Positions 54,333 through 62,050 of a DNA stretch of 64,000 nt are shown here, one piece after another. This stretch comes from DATLSM01 sp963722965 (lineage in GTDB: Bacteria; Actinomycetota; Thermoleophilia; Solirubrobacterales; 70-9). Below the pieces are notes generated by a model. It was not told where the DNA came from and made no database searches. It saw nothing but the letters and a program-made list of their open reading frames with translations. How positions within the stretch are numbered: the first letter of the stretch is position 1; every line of letters begins with the position of its first letter. The stretch lies in assembly GCA_963722965.1 (NCBI GenBank), contig CAVROX010000006.1, positions 62,001 through 126,000 of the forward strand. The letters are read 5' to 3'. The translations under genes and the position numbers were made by a program.

Positions 54333-56189
54333 TTGACCGCGGCCCGAGCACGACCGGGATGCGTCGAGACGAGCGGGCTGGCTCGAAGGATCGTCGGCGC
54401 TTGGTGGGTGCTGTTGGGTGTCACGGCGATCCTCGGATGGGCTTGTCTGGCTCCGGCGGGTGCGCTCGGTGCCGTTGGCGACCTGAGCTTCAACGGCTGC
54501 ATCGGCGGGGACCTCGAATTGGGCTGCACCCAAACGACACCGAGCTACCTCCTCAACGGCGGAGACTCGGTTGCGATCAGCGCTGACGGCAGCAGCGTGT
54601 ATGTCACCGCGAACACCGGCAGCGGAACCGGCTTGATCGATGGATTCTCACGAAACACCACGACGGGTGCGCTGACGCTTCAGGACTGCATTGGTGACGG
54701 CGCAGGCTCGCCATGTACGCCGACAACCCCTACCGATGCGCTTGGTGAGCCAGCGTCGGTAGCCGTGAGCGCCGACGGCGACAGCGTTTACGTCGCCTCG
54801 CCCTACGCGGGCGTGGTCGACGTGTTCTCGCGCAATACCTCAACCGGCGCCCTGACCTACCTCAGCTGCATTGGCGTTGAATCAGGCTGCACGACGACCA
54901 AACCGACCAATGCCCTCAGCGGCGCGGCGTCGGTAGCGGTTAGCGCCGACGGGAGCAGCGTCTACGTCGGCTCTTCGGAAGCGATCGACATATTCCAACG
55001 CAACACCTCAACCGGCGCGCTGACTTTTAGTGGCTGCATTGGCGAAGACACAGGCTGCACGACGACCACGCCGGCCAACGCCGTCCTCGGGGTACGGTCG
55101 GTGGCGATCAGCGCCGACGGCCGCAGCGTCTACGCCGCCAACTCCGCCTTCAATGCGGTCGATGTGTTCTCGCGCAACACTTCGACCGGTGCGCTGACCT
55201 TTGAGAACTGCATCGGCGAAGACGCTGGCTGTACTCCAACCAGTCCGGCGGGCGCTCTAAGCCGTGCCGAGTCTGTTGCGGTGAGCCCAGACGGCAGCAG
55301 CGTCTACGCAGCGACGATTGGCTTCCCGGGCCCGGGCGGGATCGCCGCATTCTCGCGCGACACCACGACAGGGGCGCTTACATACAAGGACTGCTTTGGC
55401 GTCGAAACGGGCTGCACGGCGACAACCCCGAGCAACGCTCTCGAACAGGCGTATTCAGTTGCAGTAAGCCCTGACGGGGCTAGCGTCTATGCCGCCTCGG
55501 AGGGCCCCAACGCCGTCGCGGTGTTCGCTCGCAATACTTCGACTGGAGCGCTTGGCTATGCGAGCTGCACAGGCAACGATCCGGGTTGCGGGACGACGAG
55601 CCCAACCGACGCCCTCAACGACGCAAACTCGGTGGTGGTTAGCTCCGACGGGAAAAGCGTCTACGTTGAGTCCGGCGCCGCCGTCAATGACTTTTCGCGC
55701 GTAGCTGGGTCGCCGGGCGCCATGTCGCCACCACCGCCGCCAGCACCGCCACTGCCGAGCCCCCAAACAACCGATGCGATGTACGACAACCAGCAGATCG
55801 CCCTGACGACGCCTTCGCCCCAAGCGTGCATTGCAGGAGCTGGGAAGCTCGCAGCTACGCTCGACTCGACGACGATCGGGGGGTCAAAAGCCTCGAAGCT
55901 CAGATTCTCAAGTGCAGCGTTCTACCTCGACAAGGGGATCGGGCAATTCCGTAAAAAGACGACGCGCACACGCACCGGACACAAGAAGACTGTGAAGGTC
56001 CTCACCTACAAGCCGAATGCCACTGCTGGGCACGTCCCGATTACGCTCGAACTTTCAACAGCTGGCTTGACGGTGGGAGCCCATAAGCTGACCGTCAAGA
56101 TCTCCTACATGGAGATCAGGCGCAAGCACGGCCGCAGGACCACCGAGATGCTGACCAAGACACTGAGTGCGCCGTTCACAGTCTGTTAG
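54333..56189 (+). CDS. Secreted beta-propeller with paired-cysteine repeats
   Basis: 618 residues from a TTG. The signal segment is IVGAWWVLLGVTAILGWACL. Seven repeats of about 58 residues follow, with core ASVAVSADGSSVYVGS and IDIFQRNTSTGALTFSGCIG, resembling YVTN/lactonase propellers; each blade carries two cysteines (CIGEDTGC type) likely to form a disulfide. After a Pro-rich linker (PPPPPAPPLPSP) there is a C-terminal beta-domain with LTVGAHKLTVKISYMEIRRK. Function unknown; probably cell-surface. Confidence 0.78.
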   Translation: MTAARARPGCVETSGLARRIVGAWWVLLGVTAILGWACLAPAGALGAVGDLSFNGCIGGDLELGCTQTTPSYLLNGGDSVAISADGSSVYVTANTGSGTGLIDGFSRNTTTGALTLQDCIGDGAGSPCTPTTPTDALGEPASVAVSADGDSVYVASPYAGVVDVFSRNTSTGALTYLSCIGVESGCTTTKPTNALSGAASVAVSADGSSVYVGSSEAIDIFQRNTSTGALTFSGCIGEDTGCTTTTPANAVLGVRSVAISADGRSVYAANSAFNAVDVFSRNTSTGALTFENCIGEDAGCTPTSPAGALSRAESVAVSPDGSSVYAATIGFPGPGGIAAFSRDTTTGALTYKDCFGVETGCTATTPSNALEQAYSVAVSPDGASVYAASEGPNAVAVFARNTSTGALGYASCTGNDPGCGTTSPTDALNDANSVVVSSDGKSVYVESGAAVNDFSRVAGSPGAMSPPPPPAPPLPSPQTTDAMYDNQQIALTTPSPQACIAGAGKLAATLDSTTIGGSKASKLRFSSAAFYLDKGIGQFRKKTTRTRTGHKKTVKVLTYKPNATAGHVPITLELSTAGLTVGAHKLTVKISYMEIRRKHGRRTTEMLTKTLSAPFTVC

Positions 56190-56598
56190 TCGATCCGTTT
56201 AGCCATAGAACTCCGAATCGGACCTCCACTGGAGATCGCCTTTGTGCGGCCCTCTATGTCCCGTCGAAGCTGATCGGCGCACCGCTTCAGGACGTCGGCT
56301 AGCCGCGCAATCCACTGGTGCTGGGGATATTGGTTCTGGCAAGCCGCCCGCCAGCGCCGCAGAACGACGCAAGCACAGCTCGACCCTGACCGCGGATGCC
56401 AGCGCCGGCCCCGTGGGGCCGACTCTGCCAATTCCTGAACCCCGAGCGTCCTCAGTCATCGTGAAAGAGCGCGTGGTGATCGCGGCAGGTTGGCACCGTG
56501 AAGGTGGGATCCAGGTAGTAGTCGTTGGAGCGATCACGACCAGTCGGGTGATGGCGCCAGTTCGCGGGAGCACCGCAGAACATGCATTTGACGCTCAT
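56186..56598 (-). CDS. Small HNH-like zinc-ribbon protein; frameshifted
   Basis: The ATG at 56598 gives MSVKCMFCGAPANWRHHPTG, then PTCRDHHALFHDD: a CxxC pair and a second Cys/His-His set as in HNH/zinc-ribbon proteins. A stop follows in this frame, but the next frame continues VRVELCLRRSAALAGG and the third RLADVLKRCADQLRRDIE to a stop at 56186, a helical tail expected for this kind of protein. Two slips are needed. The catalytic HNH set is incomplete, so nuclease activity is doubtful. Confidence 0.5.
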
Positions 56599-56709
56599 CC
56601 GAGTGCTTCCCGGTGGGCCTCGATCACTTCAACGCGCCAGCTACAGCGATCGCTTCAAGTCGGCCCGGATCAGACTCGACTCGCCGGCCCGGGACGGCGG
56701 CCCGTTGCC

Positions 56710-57240
56710 TCACTTAACGGGCTTGAGAGCGCGGACCGAGAGGACGCTGGCACCCTTCGCGCAGGCTTCGAAGGGAAGTGGGACAGGACGCGAGGCGCTC
56801 TGCCCGGGCGGGCTGACGCTCAGGCCGGCGGCCATCGTCGGCTGGCAGACCGTGGGCGTGATCGCCCCCGCATCGACGATCCGCAGCTGCGCGGTCGCGG
56901 AGCCGCCTTTCGACAGCTTGACGAGGCGGGGCATTTGTCCTGGTTCAGGCTTGGCCGGCTTGCCGATCCGCTGGCCGCTAAGGCTGATGGCGGTGACCGC
57001 GGGGAAGCCCGACAGCGTGCAGGCCCGCCCCGAGAGGTTGGTGAACTGGAGCTTGTAATAGATGCTGCCGGCGGCGCCGTTGCCGAGCCCGTCGGGAACC
57101 CAGATCACGAGCCCGGCGGCGGTGCAGGGCACGGCGGAGGCGGAGACCTTCGAGGGAACGCCCAGAGCGGCGGCCGGCGTTCCGGCCGAGAACGCGGCGA
57201 CAGCGACAGCGGCGATGGCGGCTGCGAGCGTGGTCCTCAT
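56710..57240 (-). CDS. Secreted DUF4232 protein
   Basis: 176 residues from the ATG at 57240. A signal peptide (AAAIAAVAVAAFSAGTPAAA) is followed by a DUF4232 domain: VPCTAAGLVIWVPDGLGNGA, YYKLQFTNLSGRACTLSGFP, and ITPTVCQPTMAAGLSV, with two disulfide pairs likely. It is common in actinobacterial envelopes; function unknown. Confidence 0.75.
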   Translation of the reverse strand: MRTTLAAAIAAVAVAAFSAGTPAAALGVPSKVSASAVPCTAAGLVIWVPDGLGNGAAGSIYYKLQFTNLSGRACTLSGFPAVTAISLSGQRIGKPAKPEPGQMPRLVKLSKGGSATAQLRIVDAGAITPTVCQPTMAAGLSVSPPGQSASRPVPLPFEACAKGASVLSVRALKPVK

Positions 57241-57601
57241 CAGGCTGCTCAGGCTACGGCCTGGGCCCGCCGCCCACAAGGGACAAGGTGGATCCTTGGG
57301 CTGCATGGGTCGATCCCAGCTGTGTGGGCTCCGGCGGAAGCAAACTTCTTGAGCTAAGAGATTCGGACAGCGAAAGTCAGAGGTCGCATAGCGGTGGCAG
57401 GCTGCTCCCATGAGCCGGGTGCGCTGCCACGGTCCCCTCGCGCACCCCGCACCTGCCGCACTTTGGGGCTCTCCCCATGCCCGCGCGATGGGTGAGCTGT
57501 TGGGGTTGGCTGGGCGCTGGTAGGCGGGGTCGCGCTCGGCGCATTCAGGCCGGAGGCCTGGTGGGGCAGGGGGCGGGTCTGAGGCGAAGGATGGGCATGA
57601 C
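57241..57601. other. Intergenic region with palindromes
   Basis: 361 bp without a gene. It holds CAGGCCGGAGGCCTG at 57546-57560, a perfect 6-bp hairpin without a T-tract, and a stretch near 57492-57512 that resembles one at 58736-58758. Confidence 0.5.
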
Positions 57602-58036
57602 CTAATCGATCAGGCCGACCTGGCGCAGGATGGAGACCGAGTCCGAGTACACGTCCTTGCGTTTGATCAAGCCCCCTTCGAAGGGGATCGAGTCAATTCC
57701 GTCCCAGCTGACCGTTCTGCCCGTGGGTGGCACGACGAGGTCTCCACGCTGCATCGAGTTGGAGTGGGTGGCGGTTGCCGTCCACTCCTGGACAACCAGC
57801 CCCTCACGAACGTACAGCCGCCGTGTCGCAAACTTCATGTCAGGCCAGGTCTCGAAGATCTTCGCGATGTGATCCCGCACCGCCTTGCCACTAGCGGACT
57901 CTCCGGCGGTGTGATTGGCAAACGCCATGTCCGGAGCGTGCATCGCCATGATCGCGTCAAGATCCTGGGAGTTCCAGGCGTCGTTATAGCGGTCAATCGC
58001 CGCCGTGAGAGCCTCGATTCCATCGGGGTCGCCCAC
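57602..58036 (-). CDS. NTF2-like/SnoaL-family protein
   Basis: 144-residue single-domain cone-fold protein: DRYNDAWNSQDLDAIMAMHA, then FANHTAGESASGKAVRDHIA and WTATATHSNSMQRGDLVVPP. Such proteins bind small hydrophobic ligands or act as isomerases. Substrate unknown. Unbroken. Confidence 0.75.
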   Translation of the reverse strand: MGDPDGIEALTAAIDRYNDAWNSQDLDAIMAMHAPDMAFANHTAGESASGKAVRDHIAKIFETWPDMKFATRRLYVREGLVVQEWTATATHSNSMQRGDLVVPPTGRTVSWDGIDSIPFEGGLIKRKDVYSDSVSILRQVGLID

Positions 58037-58259
58037 AGAACGACACTATCGCGTTTCATGTTGCCGTCGTGGACTGCTTTCCAATCCACCCCGGTGCACG
58101 CCGCCGGTTTGCGTGGTTACCCCCCGCCCGGCTCATGGGTTGGGTAGCGTGCGAGCTTGGCAAGCCGAGGCGGTGCTCGGCCAGGTCGGTCCGGAGACCT
58201 CGCGAAATTGCGGATAGCCTTATCGAGACGAGACTGCGACAGCGAATCGGAAGGAGCAC

Positions 58260-58637
58260 GTGAACAGCTGGGACCTCAGAGCACTTCATCTCAAGCCTCG
58301 GCTACCAGAGATCCTCTCGTCAAGTGATGCCGCGCGGGCGGTAGTGCTTGACTTGGCAGACGGTGAGAGCCTCGGCGACCACGAGGTGCACGAGCGCGCC
58401 TGGCTACTGGTGCTCGACGGCGAGGTCGAGGTGACAACCGCCGCCGGGGGTAGCGTGACTGGCGGCGCAGGGCTCTTCGTTGAGTTTGCTCCCGCGGAGC
58501 GCCACGAAATTACCGCCGCGTCCAAGGTGCGCCTACTGCTGCTGTTGACTCCCTGGCCCGGCGACGGCCATCCCGGGGCCATGACTATCCGAGAGAAGCT
58601 CTATGCGCGCCGCCACGCCGCCAAGCGCACGGGGTAG
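58260..58637 (+). CDS. Cupin-domain protein
   Basis: 125-residue small barrel from a GTG with AAGGAG four bases upstream. Cupin motif 1 is partly kept (HEVHERAWLLVLDGEVEVTT) and motif 2 appears as FVEFAPAERHEITAA. The metal-ligand set looks incomplete (two of the usual three His), so an enzyme role is uncertain. Confidence 0.7.
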   Translation: MNSWDLRALHLKPRLPEILSSSDAARAVVLDLADGESLGDHEVHERAWLLVLDGEVEVTTAAGGSVTGGAGLFVEFAPAERHEITAASKVRLLLLLTPWPGDGHPGAMTIREKLYARRHAAKRTG

Positions 58638-58847
58638 GGATTCCACACTCCTCGCCTTCCCCGGCATGCCCCCACCGCTGGCGCAGGCCCCGCGCTTTCG
58701 ACGGGTTAGCGCCCCCACACCCAAGCTCGGGTGGAGCTGGCGGGGATTGGCTGGGCGAGGTCCACTCGGACGGGTAGGGGGCCGGCCGTTTGAATCTGCA
58801 GCGGCCCCGTTAGGATCGAAAAACCCGACCAAAGGAGGAAAGCATCG

Positions 58848-59144
58848 ATGGATACCTACGTGATCCTGCGGCGTGGCGGCTGGCGCTCGCCTGAGGACCT
58901 ACAGGCCGCTGCCGAACGCTCGACCAAGGTTGGCGATGAGGAGATGTCGGACGACATCCGCTGGATCCGGAGTTACGTCTTGCAAGAGGACGGAGGCACC
59001 GTCGGGACGGTTTGCGTTTATCAGGCGAGCAGTCCTGAGGCGATTCGCGACCATGCCTCGCGAGCCGACCTCCCCGTTGACGAGATCATTCCGGTAGCCG
59101 ACACGGTTATTGTCCGTCCCGACCCGGAGGTAACCCCCACCTAA
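58848..59144 (+). CDS. DUF4242 (SCO4226-like) protein
   Basis: 98 residues from the ATG at 58848, with AAAGGAGG upstream. Reads MDTYVILRRGGWRSPEDLQA, IRWIRSYVLQEDGGTVGTVC, VYQASSPEAIRDHASRADLP: a ferredoxin-like small protein family with a nickel-binding member in Streptomyces. Ligand residues were not checked against that structure. Confidence 0.75.
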   Translation: MDTYVILRRGGWRSPEDLQAAAERSTKVGDEEMSDDIRWIRSYVLQEDGGTVGTVCVYQASSPEAIRDHASRADLPVDEIIPVADTVIVRPDPEVTPT

Positions 59145-59472
59145 GCGGCGAGAGCACACGCGTCGACGAATCCCCGATCTTCGCTCGGCCCAGCGACCCT
59201 CGATTTGGCAAGGCCCATGGGGGTTGGGTGGAACCCGCGGGGCTTGCCAGGGCGCTGGCTGCCTAGGCAGGCCCGCACTGAGCTCGGCCCGGGCAGCCCC
59301 GGAAGCTTGGCGAGCCCGAGGGCGGGGAGCGGGATCGCTGCTCAGGGCCGTGGCCCAGGATTGGCGAGGCAGGCCACGGCGGGGGTAGGGGATGACGGAA
59401 CCCGGACAAAACGATTCCCGCTACTCCCTCATCCTGCGCGCACTCCTACGACACTGCGCCATAGATTGGTAA
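59145..59472. other. Intergenic region with a diverged repeat copy
   Basis: 328 bp without a gene. GC-rich palindromic patches (CTGCCTAGGCAG at 59268-59279) precede the third copy of the dcw-insert repeat at 59382-59423. Confidence 0.5.
59382..59423 (+). repeat. Diverged third copy of the dcw-insert inverted repeat
   Basis: GGGGTAGGGGATGACGG matches GGGATAGGGGATAACGG at 15 of 17 bases, and ACGATTCCCGCTAC resembles the far end of the left copy (ACGAAACTTCCGCTAC). It lies about 50 bp downstream of a secreted-protein gene, in the same orientation as the left copy relative to its gene. Confidence 0.5.
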
Positions 59473-61779
59473 CTAACGCTTCGAGTGGACCTCGCCGTAG
59501 TTCCGACTATTTGGCCAGCGCACTACAACTGACTCGGTGTGGGTGACCGGCGCCCCTGCCAGCGCCGATTGGAATGTAAAGGGTCCGCTCACCTTCAGCT
59601 TGTGAGCTGCCTTCAGGGCTTTCAGCCCTTTGGTACCAGCATGAGCCTCTATCTCGACCGTCCCCGCCGAGACTGTCTTCGAGCCGCTCGCGAATGGCGT
59701 TGTCAGATGGACGCATCGGCCCAGGTGCTTAACGATGCCCATCTTGCACCCGTTGATTGGCATCCTGGTCTCTTCAGCGGAGGACCTGGAGTCGAGAGAC
59801 TGGCCCGTTGAATCGGCGGATGCCGCGGCGTCCGGCTTATTGAAGGACAGGCTCCAGCGCAACGTGCCAGGGTCGGCCAACTTGAGATAGAAGTTGAGAT
59901 CGCCGGTCTTCGCATCGAGCACTGGCTTTTTGGCCATCGAAAAATTGCTGTTGGGAACCGGCACCGGCAGCACTTTGCTCGTCGCGCCCGCAGAGCCTCC
60001 TCTACTGGTGGTTGCGCAGCTGTTCCGTCCATACGGACCATATGGAGTGTAGGTCGTATCCTCGGCGCAGACTTCAATATTGGCGAGCGGAGCACCCCCG
60101 GGGGAGGCCGTCACAACTCCGCTGATTTGCCCGCCGGATGGGATTGCCGCGTTGATTTCCGAGGTCACGCTTCCAGCTATCACCGTTACGCTCTTATCGG
60201 TCTGGGGCACGTACCCATCATCGTAGGGATAGAAACCAACTTCATAGGTACCGCTTGATAAGCCTGAAATCGTGTATTCGCCGTCGCCGTTCGAGATCGA
60301 ACAGCCAGACACATTGAAGGGAGGCGGTTCACCGATGCAGACGTCGATGTTCGCAAGCGGAGCTCCACCGGAGGCTGCGGTCACTTTCCCGGTTATCTGC
60401 CCGCCGTGCTGCATTTCGACATTGATGCCCGAGGTCGTGTTCGGCACAGTTACTTCCACTGGGTTGGCGGTGTAGGGCTCGGACTCGAAGTTGCCAACTC
60501 CATGATCAGCATGGAATTCGACGACATAGGAGCTCGCCCAAAGTGCCATGATGGTGTATTCACCGCGATTGTTTGTCGTCGCGCAGCGAGACTCCCCAAC
60601 AGGTGCAAATGGTGGCGATAGTTCGACGCACGCTTCGATGTTCGCAAGCGCTGCTCCACCGGAGGCTGCGGTCACTTTCCCGGTTATCTGACCTCCGGGC
60701 TGAATTTCGACATTGATGCCCGAGGTAGGCGAGCCACCCGCGACGACCGACACCGCTTCGGCTTCGTGCGGCGAGGACTTGCCCTTGTAGTACTGAGGAA
60801 GGTAGTCGCCACCTTCGGCGTCGCGGAAGAATTCAATTGTATAGGAGCCACTCGGTAACGCTGAGATCGTGTATTCGCCGTTGGCGTTAGTTGTCCCGCA
60901 CCATCCTTCCCCGCTCGTTGCACATGCTTTGATGTTCTCCACACCGGCCCCGCCGGCCTTCGTCACCCTCCCGTCGATCTGGCCGCCCGTGGGCAACGCG
61001 GCGTTGATTCCCGAAGTTGTGCTGCCCACGGTCACCGACACGCCACCATCGGACTGCCGGAGATAGTTGCGCCGTTCGTATGCGTCGAATTCCACCTTAT
61101 ATGAGCCATTCGGCAAGCCAGCGATCGTGTATTCGCCGCTGCCATTCGTGAACCCGCATCCGCCGGCGGTCGCATTGTCGGCGCAGACCGCCACGTTAGC
61201 GATGCCAGCTCCACCGGAAGCTTCGGTCACCCGGCCGGTTATCTCCCCGCCGGACTGCATTTCGAAGTTGATCCCCGATGGCGAGGGTCCCGCCGTCACT
61301 TCCACCGGGTCGGCGCTGTAGGTGGTGCCGTGCTCGTAGTTGAGGCCTTCAGGGACTTGCACATACACGTCATAGGAGCCACTCTGTAGGCCCTCGATCG
61401 TGTATTCGCCGCCATTGGTGGCCGTGACCTGGCAGGAGATAGAGGCCCCCCAGTCAGCGCTCTGCACCACGTAGGTGCTTGCGGTCTGGCCTGTTATTGG
61501 AATGCCATCGCGTAACCACGTGTAGGCGTAGCCGCTCGGGTTGTTTTCCCAGCGCCCCGGCGAACAGGAGAGCGTCTGTCCCTCCACCGGCATGCCGGTT
61601 AGCTTGGGCGCTTCGGTGTTCACCGGTATTGGCGCCGATTGCGTTTCTTTCATGGCCTGTGCAGGGGAGCTGAATAGGAGCAGTGAACCCATCACAGCGA
61701 TGACCGAAACCACGCCGCGCGAGACCAGCTTTGATTCCTGAAGGATTCCAGATGATGTCGCGCCTCTCACGATTACCAA
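59473..61779 (-). CDS. Secreted protein with Ig-like and carboxypeptidase-regulatory-like repeats
   Basis: 768 residues from a TTG (61779) or an in-frame GTG. Signal: VVSVIAVMGSLLLFSSPAQA. An Ig-type unit (GQTLSCSPGRWENNPSGYAY, then TWLRDG) is followed by five or six repeats of the CarboxypepD_reg/SpaA type: GGQITGKVTAASGGAALANI, with GEYTISGLPSGSY. Cysteines pair within each repeat. The C-terminal domain (KKPVLDAKTGDLNFYLKLAD and on) is beta-rich. Adhesin-like surface role inferred. Confidence 0.78.
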   Translation of the reverse strand: MVIVRGATSSGILQESKLVSRGVVSVIAVMGSLLLFSSPAQAMKETQSAPIPVNTEAPKLTGMPVEGQTLSCSPGRWENNPSGYAYTWLRDGIPITGQTASTYVVQSADWGASISCQVTATNGGEYTIEGLQSGSYDVYVQVPEGLNYEHGTTYSADPVEVTAGPSPSGINFEMQSGGEITGRVTEASGGAGIANVAVCADNATAGGCGFTNGSGEYTIAGLPNGSYKVEFDAYERRNYLRQSDGGVSVTVGSTTSGINAALPTGGQIDGRVTKAGGAGVENIKACATSGEGWCGTTNANGEYTISALPSGSYTIEFFRDAEGGDYLPQYYKGKSSPHEAEAVSVVAGGSPTSGINVEIQPGGQITGKVTAASGGAALANIEACVELSPPFAPVGESRCATTNNRGEYTIMALWASSYVVEFHADHGVGNFESEPYTANPVEVTVPNTTSGINVEMQHGGQITGKVTAASGGAPLANIDVCIGEPPPFNVSGCSISNGDGEYTISGLSSGTYEVGFYPYDDGYVPQTDKSVTVIAGSVTSEINAAIPSGGQISGVVTASPGGAPLANIEVCAEDTTYTPYGPYGRNSCATTSRGGSAGATSKVLPVPVPNSNFSMAKKPVLDAKTGDLNFYLKLADPGTLRWSLSFNKPDAAASADSTGQSLDSRSSAEETRMPINGCKMGIVKHLGRCVHLTTPFASGSKTVSAGTVEIEAHAGTKGLKALKAAHKLKVSGPFTFQSALAGAPVTHTESVVVRWPNSRNYGEVHSKR

Positions 61780-62050
61780 GTCCCGACAGATAGCTTAGCC
61801 GAATCTGCGACTAAGGCCGCAGCAGTTTGGGGAGTGTTGGGCCTCGCGACACAGATTAGTGACCTCTTGCAGTTTCGATTGCGCCCTCGACAGCGGCGAC
61901 AATTTTCGGCCCCCGGCGCTTGAATCCCAGCTCGCGAACCGCCTCGTCACGCAACTTGAGGCTGGTCCCCACAAGGCCATCGGATTAGATCCAATGGATC
62001 GGTGCCGCCAAATAGCACACGAGCCGTTTGCCCAGCTAACATGTGCCCGA

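Noticed and set aside
57546..57560. Rho-independent terminator
   Set aside because: The hairpin CAGGCCGGAGGCCTG has no following T-run and points equally to both strands.
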